64,000 bases of DNA from assembly GCA_963778465.1 (NCBI GenBank), contig CAVZUK010000003.1, positions 1,364,001 through 1,428,000 of the forward strand, in the 5' to 3' direction. A model generated the notes under the pieces. That model was given only the letters and a program-made list of their open reading frames with translations, did not search any database and was not told where the DNA came from. The translations under genes and the position numbers were made by a program. Each line of letters opens with the position of its first letter. Within the stretch, counting starts at the first letter, position 1. Of the stretch, positions 51,380 through 60,900 are shown piece after piece. The stretch comes from CAVZBW01 sp963778465. Its GTDB lineage: Bacteria; Actinomycetota; Acidimicrobiia; Acidimicrobiales; RAAP-2.

Positions 51380-53035
51380 CTACGCCGTGCCGTTCGCCTC
51401 GAGCTCGTCGTCCAACCGGCGCCGGTCGGCGTCGTCCAGCCTTCGGTACTGGGGGGCACGAGCGTCGGGGCGCCACCACACGGGGTCGTCGCCGTGCCAG
51501 GTCTCGGTGCGCAGCGTGGTCTTGGTCACCTTGCCGGTGGCCGTCTGGGGGAGCGAGGGCGTGATCCGCACGTAGCGCGGCGCCCACTTCGTGCCGAGGT
51601 CGGCCTGCTCGTCGAGCCACGCGTTGAACTGGTCGGGGTCGAACTTTGCGTCGTGGCGGAGCTCGAGCGCCGCCATCACCTGGTCGCCCGAGACGGTGTC
51701 GGGCACGGGATAGACGGCAGCGACCGCCACGTCGGGGTGCCGGCCGAGCACCGCCTCGACCGGCCCGGCGGCGAAGTTCTCGGAGTCGACGCGGAGCCAG
51801 TCGCCCCTCCGGCCGGCGAAGTAGAAGAACCCCTCCTCGTCGCGGTAGCCGAGGTCCCCGGTCCAGTACCAGCCGTTGCGCGTGCGGTCGGCCTCGGCGT
51901 CCGGGTTCCCGTAGTAGCCCTCGAAGCTGCCGGTGCTGCCCCAGTTGACGATCTCGCCGATGGCCTCGTCGCCGTTGAGCAGCTTGCCCGCCCCGTCGAA
52001 GACCGCCCGCGGGCTCTCGGCGGCCGTGACGGGGTCCACTACGGCGAGCTCGGCGCCTCCGACGGGGCGCCCCAGCGCCCCCGCCGGTGTCCCGGGCACC
52101 ACCGCGATGGCCGAGCCCCCCTCGCTCTGCCCGTAGCCCTCGACCAGGGGGCAGCCGAAGCGGCGCTCGAACTCCCCGCGATCCCGCAGCGAGGCCTCGG
52201 TCCCGAAGGCCCGCTCCAGGGTGTTGTCCCCGTCGTCGGGGCGCTCGGGCGTGGCCAGGATGTAGGCGATGGCCTTCCCGACGTAGGAGAAGGTGGTCGC
52301 CCGGTAGCGGCGCACGTCGTCGATGAAGGCCGACGCGCTGAACCGCGGCCGCAGCGCGAGCGTCGCCCCGACGTGGAGGGAGGGGGCCCACAGGGCCATG
52401 AGCGCGTTGCCGTGGAACAGCGGCATGGCGCAGTAGGACACGTCGTCGCGGTGGTAGCCGTAGCCCGGCGCCGCGCCCTTGCCGATCGCCGCCAGGCGCC
52501 CCTGGGTGCAGCGCACCGCCTTGGGCGTGCCCGTCGTACCCGAGGTGAACAGGAGCAGGTAGAGGGACTCGCCCGGTACCTCGGAGGCCCGATCGAGGAT
52601 CCCGGTCGCCTCGTCGTCGCCGACCGATCCGAGCAGCTTGCCGTAGGGCTCCGAGCCCACCTCCAGGACCCGGTCGGGATCGATGCCATGGTCGATGCCG
52701 CGGAGGAGCTCGGCCCCTTCCGCGTCGGTCACGAGCATCTGGCAGTCCGTGGCGCGGATGTCGGCGGCCAGGGCCTCGCCCCGGCGGGTGGGGTTGACCC
52801 CGACCACGGTCGCCCCGGAAAAGGCCGCGGCACCCAGCCACCACAGGTACTCGGGGACGTTGGGCAGGAGCACGCCGATGTGCGGGGGTCCCTCGCCGAG
52901 CAGGCCGGCGGCGAGCGCACCGCGGCGTGCGCCCGCGAGCACCACCTCTCTCCACGACCACGTCCCCGTGGGGTCGAGGAGTCCGGGGTGCTCGTCGCCG
53001 GAGCGCGCCGCCAGCAGCTGGGCGATGGTGCTCAT
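51380..53035 (-). CDS. acyl-CoA synthetase (AMP-forming, FadD-type)
   Basis: The product has 551 residues. It has the P-loop-like motif YLLLFTSGTTGTPKAVRCTQ, the YGQSEGG adenine motif, the hinge WYWTGDLGYRDEEGFFYFAG and the C-terminal lysine region in LPQTATGKVTKTTLR. It activates a fatty or other acid to its CoA ester, probably the entry step for this catabolic island. ATG 53035 overlaps the stop of the upstream FMN-oxidase gene (ATGA), with GGAGGAAC before it. Confidence 0.93.
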   Translation of the reverse strand: MSTIAQLLAARSGDEHPGLLDPTGTWSWREVVLAGARRGALAAGLLGEGPPHIGVLLPNVPEYLWWLGAAAFSGATVVGVNPTRRGEALAADIRATDCQMLVTDAEGAELLRGIDHGIDPDRVLEVGSEPYGKLLGSVGDDEATGILDRASEVPGESLYLLLFTSGTTGTPKAVRCTQGRLAAIGKGAAPGYGYHRDDVSYCAMPLFHGNALMALWAPSLHVGATLALRPRFSASAFIDDVRRYRATTFSYVGKAIAYILATPERPDDGDNTLERAFGTEASLRDRGEFERRFGCPLVEGYGQSEGGSAIAVVPGTPAGALGRPVGGAELAVVDPVTAAESPRAVFDGAGKLLNGDEAIGEIVNWGSTGSFEGYYGNPDAEADRTRNGWYWTGDLGYRDEEGFFYFAGRRGDWLRVDSENFAAGPVEAVLGRHPDVAVAAVYPVPDTVSGDQVMAALELRHDAKFDPDQFNAWLDEQADLGTKWAPRYVRITPSLPQTATGKVTKTTLRTETWHGDDPVWWRPDARAPQYRRLDDADRRRLDDELEANGTA

Positions 53036-54204
53036 GGGGTGTTCCTCCTACGGACGAGTGAGCGATCGATGGAGGCGACGTCGGGTGCGCCGCAGAGCGC
53101 CATGGTGCGGCGGAGCTCGGCCTCGAACCACGCGAAGAGCCGGGCCACCCCCTCCGGGCCGCCGGCGCCCAGCGCCCAGAGCACGGGCCTGCCGAGGAGG
53201 ACGGCGGCGGCGCCGAGCGCCAGCGCCTTGACGACGTCGGGGGCCCGCCTGATCCCACCGTCGACGAGCACCGGAGCGCTGCTCCCGACGGCCTCGAGGA
53301 CCTCGGTCAGCGCCTCCGCCGTGGGAAGCGCGTCGTCGAGCTGCCGGCCCCCGTGGTTGGACACGACGATGCCCGCCGCGCCGGACTCGAGGCACCGCAG
53401 GGCGGCATCGCCGCGGAGCACCCCCTTGGTCAGGACCGGCAGACCGGAGAGATCGCAGAGCCAGGCGATGTCGTCGTAGGTCAGCGACGGATCGAAGTGC
53501 CGGGTCACGACCTGCATGAAGCCGCCCTCGCCGTGCGCCGCGGCCGTGCTGCGCTCGGTGAGGTTGGGCAGCGACAGGTCGGGCGGGAGGCGCACGCCGC
53601 CCCGCAGCTCGCGCGTGCGGTGTCCCGACACGGGGGCGTCCACGGTGAGCACGAGGGCCCGGTAGCCCGACTCGGCCGCCCGCTGCACGAGGTCCCGGGT
53701 GCGCCCCCGGTCGCGCAGCACGTAGACCTGCATCCATCGTTGGCCGTCGGGAGCGCCCGCGGCCACGTCCTCGAGCGAGCAGGTGGAGAGGGACGAGAGG
53801 ACCATCGTGGCCCCCTTCGCCGCCACGCCCTGCGCCGTGGCCACCTCGCCGAGAGGGTGGGCGAGGCAGTGCAGGGCGGTCGGGGCCGCCAGGATCGGCG
53901 TGCTCATCGGCGTTCCGAGGACGGTCGTGGAGGTGTCGATCGTGGACACGTCCACGAGTACGTGCGGGCGCAGGCGCCAGCCTCTCCACGCCGAGACGTT
54001 CTCGGCCAGGAGGCGCTCGTCCTCGGCGCCGCCCCCGTAGTACGCGGAGGCCATCTCGCCGATCCGGCGACGGGCCAGCCGCTCGACGTCCTCGAGATCG
54101 AGGTCCGTCGGGAGCTCGACCGCTCCGCTCGGGCCGGTGGACGATTCCCCTGCGTTCTCGCCCGTGCTCTCCTCGGTCGTACGAGCGGCCTCCATCAGCA
54201 GCAT
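53032..54204 (-). CDS. FMN-dependent alpha-hydroxy-acid oxidase/dehydrogenase
   Basis: The product has 390 residues. It is a TIM barrel of the lactate/glycolate oxidase group: PILAAPTALHCLAHPLGEVA, RALVLTVDAPVSGHR, LPVLTKGVLRGDAALRC, and the active-site motif SNHGGRQLD with His and Arg. VDGGIRRAPDVVKALALGAA completes the FMN-phosphate site. It oxidises a 2-hydroxy acid to the keto acid. The N-terminal 30 residues are a low-complexity extension. It is translationally coupled to the acyl-CoA synthetase gene. Confidence 0.9.
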   Translation of the reverse strand: MLLMEAARTTEESTGENAGESSTGPSGAVELPTDLDLEDVERLARRRIGEMASAYYGGGAEDERLLAENVSAWRGWRLRPHVLVDVSTIDTSTTVLGTPMSTPILAAPTALHCLAHPLGEVATAQGVAAKGATMVLSSLSTCSLEDVAAGAPDGQRWMQVYVLRDRGRTRDLVQRAAESGYRALVLTVDAPVSGHRTRELRGGVRLPPDLSLPNLTERSTAAAHGEGGFMQVVTRHFDPSLTYDDIAWLCDLSGLPVLTKGVLRGDAALRCLESGAAGIVVSNHGGRQLDDALPTAEALTEVLEAVGSSAPVLVDGGIRRAPDVVKALALGAAAVLLGRPVLWALGAGGPEGVARLFAWFEAELRRTMALCGAPDVASIDRSLVRRRNTP

Positions 54205-54233
54205 GGTAGGCAGGGTGGGACAAGGAGGTCCCG

Positions 54234-55103
54234 TTGCGCTTCTCGTATGCCGAGTCGATGACCGATCCGACGTACTACATCCCCCTGGCCAAGGCGGTCG
54301 AGGAGGCCGGGTACGACTCGATGGTCATCCCCGACAGCATCTGCTACCCGGAGACGTCGGACACCACGTACCCCTTCAACCTGGACGGGACCCGGGAGTT
54401 CCTCGACGGCAAGCCCTTCATCGAGCCCTTTTCACTGATCCCCGTCCTCGGGGCGGTCACCGAGCGGATCCGCTTCAACACCTTCGTGCTCAAGCTGCCG
54501 ATCCGGCACCCGGTGCTCGTGGCCAAGCAGGCGACGTCGACGGCGGTCCTCACGGGTGGTCGGCTGGCCCTCGGCGTGGGCACCAGCCCGTGGCCCGAGG
54601 ACTACGAGGTCTGCGGCGTCCCGTGGGAGCGTCGCGGCCGGAGGCTCGACGAGGCCATCGACATCATCCGCGGCCTCTCGGGCGGCGAGTACTTCGAGTA
54701 CCACGGGGAGATCTACGACGTGCCGTCGATCAAGATGTGCCCCGCCGCCCCCTCGCCGATCCCGATCCTGATCGGTGGTCACGGCGACGCCGCGCTGCGC
54801 CGGGCGGCGAGGGTCGGCGACGGCTGGATGCACGCAGGCGGAGACCCCGAACTGCTCGGCGACATGCTCGATCGGCTCCAGGCGTTGCGCCGCGAGTACG
54901 GCACCGAGGACCGCGAGTTCGAGGTGCACGCCGCCTCCCTGGAGGCCTTCTCACTCGACGGAGTGCGCCGGCTGGAGGACCAGGGCGTCACCGACGTGAT
55001 CGTCGGCTTCCGGTGGCCCTACGACGTCGGGCCCGACACCGAGCCTCTGAGCGCCAAGCTGGACGCGCTCCGCGGCTTCGCCGACTCCGTCATTCACGCC
55101 TGA
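54234..55103 (+). CDS. LLM-class F420-dependent oxidoreductase
   Basis: The product has 289 residues. It has the luciferase-like TIM barrel: YYIPLAKAVEEAGYDSMVIP, RFNTFVLKLPIRHPVLVAKQ, GGRLALGVGTSPWPEDYEV and PILIGGHGDAALRRAARVGD. Actinobacterial members mostly use F420 rather than FMN. The substrate is unknown. The start is TTG 54234, chosen for the AAGGAGG right upstream. It may belong to the acyl-CoA catabolic island. Confidence 0.9.
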   Translation: MRFSYAESMTDPTYYIPLAKAVEEAGYDSMVIPDSICYPETSDTTYPFNLDGTREFLDGKPFIEPFSLIPVLGAVTERIRFNTFVLKLPIRHPVLVAKQATSTAVLTGGRLALGVGTSPWPEDYEVCGVPWERRGRRLDEAIDIIRGLSGGEYFEYHGEIYDVPSIKMCPAAPSPIPILIGGHGDAALRRAARVGDGWMHAGGDPELLGDMLDRLQALRREYGTEDREFEVHAASLEAFSLDGVRRLEDQGVTDVIVGFRWPYDVGPDTEPLSAKLDALRGFADSVIHA

Positions 55104-55148
55104 GGTCATTTACGGCACGGTCATTCACGGCACGGTCATTCATGGCAG
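55104..55148 (+). repeat. three tandem 15-bp repeats after the LLM gene
   Basis: GGTCATTTACGGCAC, GGTCATTCACGGCAC and GGTCATTCATGGCAG occupy 55104-55118, 55119-55133 and 55134-55148. A fourth, degenerate copy covers the last codons of the LLM gene (55089-55103). Each unit has Ile-His-like coding sense, so the array may have grown from the gene's 3' end. Confidence 0.8.
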
Positions 55149-55203
55149 GGCACCGGATCGTCGACGGCAGGGACGTCAAACACAGCGCAGTGGAGGTCCA
55201 CAG

Positions 55204-55626
55204 ATGACGACCAACGAGGAGACCACCGTGTCGGCCCGGGAGCTCGGCCGGCGGTCGATGGCGGCCGTGGAGGCGATGGACCGCGAGGCCTGGCTCGCCC
55301 TCTTCGCGGAGGACGGCGTGGTGGAGGACCCGATCGGCAAGTCGCCCCTCGACCCCGAGGGCAAGGGCCACCACGGGCGAGACGGCATCGGTCGGTTCTA
55401 CGACAACGTGCTCGCTCCGAACGACGGGATCGCCTTCGAGATCGACGAGTCCTTCGAGAGCGGCGACGAGTGCGCCAACGTCGGCTGGATCCGCACGACC
55501 CTGCCCGGCGGCAAGCAGGTCGCGGTCGTGCGCGGCGTCTACACCTACCGCCGCGACGCGGAGGGCAAGCTCGCCGCGCTGCGCTCCTACTGGGAGTTCG
55601 ACCAGCTCCGCATCGAAGACGCCTGA
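55204..55626 (+). CDS. SnoaL/NTF2-like protein
   Basis: The product has 140 residues. It has the NTF2-like cone pattern: MAAVEAMDREAWLALFAEDG, VVEDPIGKSPLDPEGKGHHG, GRFYDNVLAPND and a C-terminal strand LRSYWEFDQLRIED. Members include isomerases, hydratases and ligand-binding proteins of steroid and polyketide pathways; the role here is not clear. ATG 55204 has GGAGG upstream (GTGGAGGTCCACAG). Confidence 0.85.
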   Translation: MTTNEETTVSARELGRRSMAAVEAMDREAWLALFAEDGVVEDPIGKSPLDPEGKGHHGRDGIGRFYDNVLAPNDGIAFEIDESFESGDECANVGWIRTTLPGGKQVAVVRGVYTYRRDAEGKLAALRSYWEFDQLRIEDA

Positions 55627-55663
55627 GGCCGGCCCGCTGCGCCCGGCGGCCACCTCGAGGGAC

Positions 55664-56605
55664 TCACGTCACCAGCACGACCTTGCCCAGCTTCGAGCCC
55701 GCGCCGAAGCGCTCGTAGGCCGAGCGCGCCTCGGACATCGGGAACGTGTCGCAGACCGGCACCCTGAGGGCCCCCGACGCGAGCAGCGGCAGGACGTGGG
55801 ATGCCACCTGGCCCGCCACGATGGCCTTGCCCACACGGTCACGTGCCCGCAGGGTCGAGCTCCCGATCCAGGCCCGCTTGGCCATGAGCGAGAGCAGGTC
55901 GAGCTCGAGACGGGCACCGGCACCGACCCCGATGACCACGACCCGGCCCCCGGTGGCGAGCGACCCCAGGGAGGCGGCCAGCGAGGGTGCGCCGACCAGC
56001 TCGAGGATCGCGTCGTAGGGACCGTGACCGGGTACGTCGGTCGGGTCGACCACCCGGTGCGCGCCGAGCTCGGCCACGGCTCCGCGCCGGGAGGGGTCTC
56101 GGACCGAGGCCACCACGAGGGCTCCACTCGCCGCGGCCAGCTGCACGGCGGCCGTGCCCACGCCGCCGGCCGCGCCGCTGATGAGCAGCCGTTCGCCGGC
56201 GGCCAGGTGAGCCTGGGAACCGAGCGCGTCCCAGGCGGTGCTGAAGACCTCCGGGAACCCGCCCGCCTCGGGCCAGGACAGCTCGGCGGGCACGGGCAGC
56301 GCATGGGTCTCGTCCACGGTCGCGAGCGTCGCCTGCCCGCCGCCGCCGACCACCGCCATCACCCGGTCCCCGACCGAGAAGCGCGTCACCTGCCGGCCGA
56401 CCGAGACCACCTCGCCGGCGAGCTCGAGGCCGGGGACGTCGGGAGGGGATCCGGGAGGCGCCGGGTAGTGACCTCGCCGCTGCAGGAGATCGGCATTGTT
56501 GATCCCCGCCGCCCGGACCGACACGAGCAGCTCGGTGTCTCCCGGGTCCGGGTCCGGGCAGGTCCGCCACTCGAGCTCGCCGTCTGTGATCACGACCGCC
56601 TGCAC
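55664..56605 (-). CDS. zinc-free quinone oxidoreductase (MDR family)
   Basis: The product has 313 residues. It is a medium-chain reductase with GroES-like start (ELLVSVRAAGINNADLLQRR, GLELAGEVVSVGRQVTRFSV) and NADPH motif ISGAAGGVGTAAVQLA. The zinc-ligand cysteines of alcohol dehydrogenases are absent, so it is of the quinone/enoyl reductase type. GTG 56605 is chosen for GGAGGTG just upstream; the long in-frame extension overlaps the glutathione peroxidase gene and is rejected. The gene is divergent from that gene. Confidence 0.9.
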   Translation of the reverse strand: MQAVVITDGELEWRTCPDPDPGDTELLVSVRAAGINNADLLQRRGHYPAPPGSPPDVPGLELAGEVVSVGRQVTRFSVGDRVMAVVGGGGQATLATVDETHALPVPAELSWPEAGGFPEVFSTAWDALGSQAHLAAGERLLISGAAGGVGTAAVQLAAASGALVVASVRDPSRRGAVAELGAHRVVDPTDVPGHGPYDAILELVGAPSLAASLGSLATGGRVVVIGVGAGARLELDLLSLMAKRAWIGSSTLRARDRVGKAIVAGQVASHVLPLLASGALRVPVCDTFPMSEARSAYERFGAGSKLGKVVLVT

Positions 56606-56641
56606 GTCGACACCTCCATCGGTGACCACTACCGTGTGGGC

Positions 56642-57142
56642 ATGCCCGGAGACAATTCCCTCGGAGACCTTGCCATCAACACCCTCGACGGCGAGCCGAG
56701 CTCGCTCGGGGACTACCGCGGAAAGGTGCTCTTGGTGGTCAACGTGGCCTCCAAGTGTGGCCTGACCCCACAGTACGAGGGTCTGGAGCGCTTGCAGGAG
56801 CGCTACGCAGACCAGGGCTTTTCGGTCCTCGGGTTCCCGTGCAACCAATTCGGGGCGCAGGAGCCGGGGAGCCCGGAGGAGATCCAGGAGTTCTGCTCGA
56901 CCACCTACGGCGTCTCGTTCCCCCTGTTCGAGAAGATCGACGTCAACGGTGAGGGCCGGCATCCGATCTACCAGGAGCTGACGGTCACCGCGGACGCCGA
57001 GGGGCAGGCCGGCGACATCCAGTGGAACTTCGAGAAGTTCGTGATCGGCCCCGACGGGAGCGTCGTCGCGCGCTTCCGGCCGATGGTGGACCCCGAGGAC
57101 TCGTCCGTCGTGGGCACCATCGAGGCCGCCCTGCCCGGCTGA
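56642..57142 (+). CDS. glutathione peroxidase-family thiol peroxidase
   Basis: The product has 166 residues. Cys39 in NVASKCGLTPQY is the peroxidatic residue (Cys, not selenocysteine). FPCNQFGAQEPG and WNFEKFVIGPDGSVVARF complete the family signature. Actinobacterial members normally use thioredoxin rather than glutathione. It reduces peroxides in the cytosol. No ribosome site is present; TACCGT ends 6 nt before ATG 56642, which fits a leaderless mRNA. It ends inside the start region of the HAD gene. Confidence 0.93.
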   Translation: MPGDNSLGDLAINTLDGEPSSLGDYRGKVLLVVNVASKCGLTPQYEGLERLQERYADQGFSVLGFPCNQFGAQEPGSPEEIQEFCSTTYGVSFPLFEKIDVNGEGRHPIYQELTVTADAEGQAGDIQWNFEKFVIGPDGSVVARFRPMVDPEDSSVVGTIEAALPG

Positions 57143-57864
57143 GCGCGGCGTCGATTCCCACCCCACCGGGACCGGCGGCTCCGGTCCCCCTCAGGGCGGC
57201 CATCTTCGATCTCGACGGGTTGCTGATCGACAGCGAGCCGCTCTGGCACGACGCCGAGGTCGACGTGCTCGGTGGGCTCGGCGTGCCCGTCGCGAGGGTC
57301 GGGACCCGGCAGACGAAGGGCATGGTGGTCGAGGAGGTCACGCGCTACTGGCACGAGCGCTTCCCCTGGACCGGCCCGAGCACTGACGACGTCGCGATCC
57401 AAGTGGTCGGCGCCGTCGAGGCGTTGATGGTGGAACGCGGTCGCCTACAGCCGGGGGCGCTCGCGGCCCTCGACGACTGCCGCCGGCGCGGGTTGCGCCT
57501 CGCCCTGGCGTCGTCCTCGCACTACCGCTACATCCACCTGGCCCTCGACCACTTCGATCTCAACGGCCGGTTCGACGTGATCCGTTCCGCCCAGGACGAG
57601 GCCTTCGGAAAGCCCCACCCCGCCGTCTTCCTCTCCGCGGCGGCCGACCTCGGGGCGGCGCCGCGGTCGTGCCTCGTCCTCGAGGACGCGCCCGCGGGGG
57701 TGATCGCGGCCAAGGCGGCCCGCATGTCGTGCATCGCCGTCCCCGTTCCCGAGGAGCGCGCCAAGCCGGCCATCGCGCTGGCCGACGCGGTCCTGTCGAC
57801 GCTCGAGCAACTGGACGAGTCGGTGTGGGCGGAGGTCGGGGCGGCGCTCGAGCGTCCGGCCTAA
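57139..57864 (+). CDS. HAD-superfamily phosphatase (beta-phosphoglucomutase-like)
   Basis: The product has about 241 residues. Motif I is FDLDGLLIDSEPLW, motif II LALASSSHYR, motif III with KPHPAVF and motif IV LVLEDAPAGV. It is the cap-containing HAD subfamily close to sugar-phosphate phosphatases. No ATG, GTG or TTG lies in frame between 57025 and the DLDG motif. The likely start is CTG 57139, which overlaps the upstream stop as CTGA. The only GTG (57022) would need a 120-nt overlap with the peroxidase gene. The substrate is unknown. Confidence 0.85.
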   Translation: MSAASIPTPPGPAAPVPLRAAIFDLDGLLIDSEPLWHDAEVDVLGGLGVPVARVGTRQTKGMVVEEVTRYWHERFPWTGPSTDDVAIQVVGAVEALMVERGRLQPGALAALDDCRRRGLRLALASSSHYRYIHLALDHFDLNGRFDVIRSAQDEAFGKPHPAVFLSAAADLGAAPRSCLVLEDAPAGVIAAKAARMSCIAVPVPEERAKPAIALADAVLSTLEQLDESVWAEVGAALERPA

Positions 57865-57964
57865 TCCCTGGTCCGGCCTGGACGGCCCGGCCCAACCTCT
57901 ATTGTGCCTGGGTCGTCGCCGGTGCCAGACCGGGCCGAGCCCGGGCGGCCCAAGGAGGAGATCG

Positions 57965-60900
57965 TTGTTCCGACCCGCCCCGCCCCAGCCGGACCTCGTC
58001 GCCCTCGAGGAGTCCGAGCTCGCGCGCTGGAGTAGCGAGCGCGTCTTCGAGCGGTCGATCAACGGGCGCGACGGCGCCCCCCCGTGGGTCTTCTACGAGG
58101 GCCCGCCCACCGCCAACGGTCGACCAGGGCTCCATCACGTCTGGGCGCGTGTCTACAAGGACCTGTTCTGTCGCTACCGCACGATGCGGGGCTTCCGCGT
58201 GGACCGTCGGGCCGGGTGGGACACCCACGGGCTCCCCGTGGAGGTCGAGGTCGAGAAGGCGCTCGGGGTGTCGAGCAAACGCGAGATCGAGGCCATCGGC
58301 ATCGGGGAGTTCACCCGCCGCTGCCGGGAGTCGGTGCGCACGTACGTGGATGACTGGCGGTCGATGACCCAACGCATCGGCTACTGGACCGATCTCGATC
58401 GCGCTTACTGGACGTTCGACCCCGAGTATGTGCAGTCCGTCTGGTGGCACCTGAAGCAGATCTGGGACCAGGGCCTTCTCTACGAGGACGTGAAGGTGGT
58501 GCCCTACTGCCCTCGATGCGGGACGGCGCTCTCGAGCCACGAGCTCGGCCAGCCCGACGTGTACCAGGACGAAGAGGACGAGTCCGCCTACGTGCTCCTG
58601 CCGTTGGCCGAGCCCGACGAGGCCGTCCTCGGTCCGGCGAGGGCGCTCGTGGTCTGGACGACGACCCCCTGGACCCTGCCGTCCAACACCGGGGCGGCCG
58701 TGCACCCCGAGCTCACCTACGCCGTGGTCGACGGGCTGGTCATGGCAGAGGAGCTGGTCGAGGCGGTGATGGGCGAGGGCGCCACCGTCGCCCGCCGCTT
58801 CCCGGGCCGCGACCTGGTGGGCCGTCGTTACCTCCGTCCCTTCGACGACCTCCCGCCGCCGCCCGGAGCCGACGGCTGGCGGGTGGTGCGCGGCGACTTC
58901 GTCAACACCGAAGAGGGCACCGGGATCGTGCACCTGGCTCCCGCCTTCGGCGAGATCGACCGCGTCGTGGGCCGAGAGGCCGGGCTTCCCTGGCTCAACC
59001 CGGTCGGGGCCGACGGGCGGTTCACCGATGCCATCCCCTGGCTGGCGGGGCGTCCCGTACGTGAGGCCAACCACGACATCAACGACCGCCTGGAGTCCGA
59101 GGGCCTCCTTCTCCGGCGGGAGGCCCACCGCCACTCCTACCCCCACTGCTGGAGATGCGGGACTCCGCTCATCTACTGGGGCAAGCCGAGCTGGTACATC
59201 GCCACCTCTTCGCGCAAGGACGCCCTCCTCTCCGAGAACCACGGGATCAAGTGGCACCCGCCCTATATCCGGGACGGCCGCTTCGGCGAGTGGCTCGCGA
59301 ACAACGTCGACTGGGCGCTGTCGCGGGACCGCTACTGGGGGACCCCCCTGCCGATCTGGAGGTGCGGTCACGGCCACCTGCGGTGCGTCGGCTCCCTCGA
59401 CGAGCTCTCCGAGCTGGCCGGCCGAGACGTGCGCGGCACGGACCCCCATCGACCCGACATCGACGAGGTGACCTTCCCGTGCCCCGACTGCGCCGAGTCC
59501 GCCGAGTCCGCCGAGTCCGCCGGGTACGCCGAGCCCGCCGAGGCCGCGGGGGAGAGCTCCCCTCCCGGGGACGACGCGGCGGTCATGACGAGGGTGGAGC
59601 CGGTGATCGACGCCTGGTTCGACTCCGGCAGCATGCCCGCGGCGCAGGTGGGCTACCCCCGCCGCCCCGGATCGAAGGAAGAATTCGTCTTCCCCGCCGA
59701 CTTCATCACCGAGGCCATCGACCAGACCCGGGGCTGGTTCTACTCGCTGCTCGCAGTGAACACGCTCGTGTTCGCGGCCACCCCCTACCGGCACGTGATG
59801 TGCCTCGGTCACATCGTCGACTCCGAGGGTCGCAAGATGTCGAAGTCCCTGGGCAATGTCGTCGATCCCTGGGAGATCCTCGACTCGAGGGGGGCGGACG
59901 CGCTCCGATGGTGGATGTACAGCCAGGGCTCCCCGTGGACGCCGACCCGGGTGAGCCTGGGCGCCATCGACACCTCGATGCGAGACATGCTCCTCACGTT
60001 CTGGAGCATCTACAGCTTCTTCACCACCTACGCCGCGTCCAACGACTTCGACCCGGCGGATCCCGAGGTTCCCGAGCCGGCCGAGCGCCCCGAGCTCGAC
60101 CGGTGGATCCTCTCCCGGCTGGCGAGCACCACGCTCGAGACGACGAGGGCCCTCGACGCCTACGAGCCCCTGGAGGCGGCGACCGCCCTCGGTCGCCTGA
60201 TCGACGACGTCTCCAATTGGTACGTGCGCCGGAGCCGCCGGCGGTTCTGGAGGACCGACCCCGAGGCCCCGCCATCGGACTCCCTCGCCGCCCACACGAC
60301 GTTGCACGACGTCCTGATCACGTGCTGCCGCCTGCTCGCGCCCCTCTGCCCCTTCGTCACGGACCGCCTGTGGCGGGAGCTCTCGGGGGCCGGGCCCGGC
60401 GCCTCGGTGCACCTGGAGCGCTGGCCGACCTCGATCGGAGAGTCGGGGTTCGCGGCGGGGGACGAGGCGCCGGGAGACGCCGACTGGTGGGCCCTCATCG
60501 ACCCCGAGCTCGAGCGGGAGATGGACCAGGCCCGGCGCCTGGCGTCGCTCGGCCGCGCCGCCCGGAGCGAAGCCGGCGTGAAGGTCCGCCAACCGCTCGC
60601 CCGCGCCCTCGTGTTCCTCCCCTCCGGGGCTCCGCAGCTGCTGGCCGACGTCGTGGCGAGCGAGCTCAACGTCGACGAGGTGTCCGTGGCCGAGGAGCTG
60701 AGCGACGTCCTGCGTTTCGAGATCGTCCCCAACTTCCGGGTGCTCGGTCCCCGGCTCAAGGAGGCCGCGGGCGAGCTGCGCCCGGCGCTCCAGCGCGTGG
60801 ACGCCGCCCGGGCGGTGGCCGCCCTCGACGACGGGCGCTCCTTCGAGGTGCCCCTCGCGGAGAGCACCGTCGAGCTCGGTCCCGGCGACGTCGAGCTCCG

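Noticed and set aside
57865..57964. T-box riboswitch upstream of ileS
   Set aside because: The region is only 100 bp and shows no TGGNACCGCG element or stem I features.
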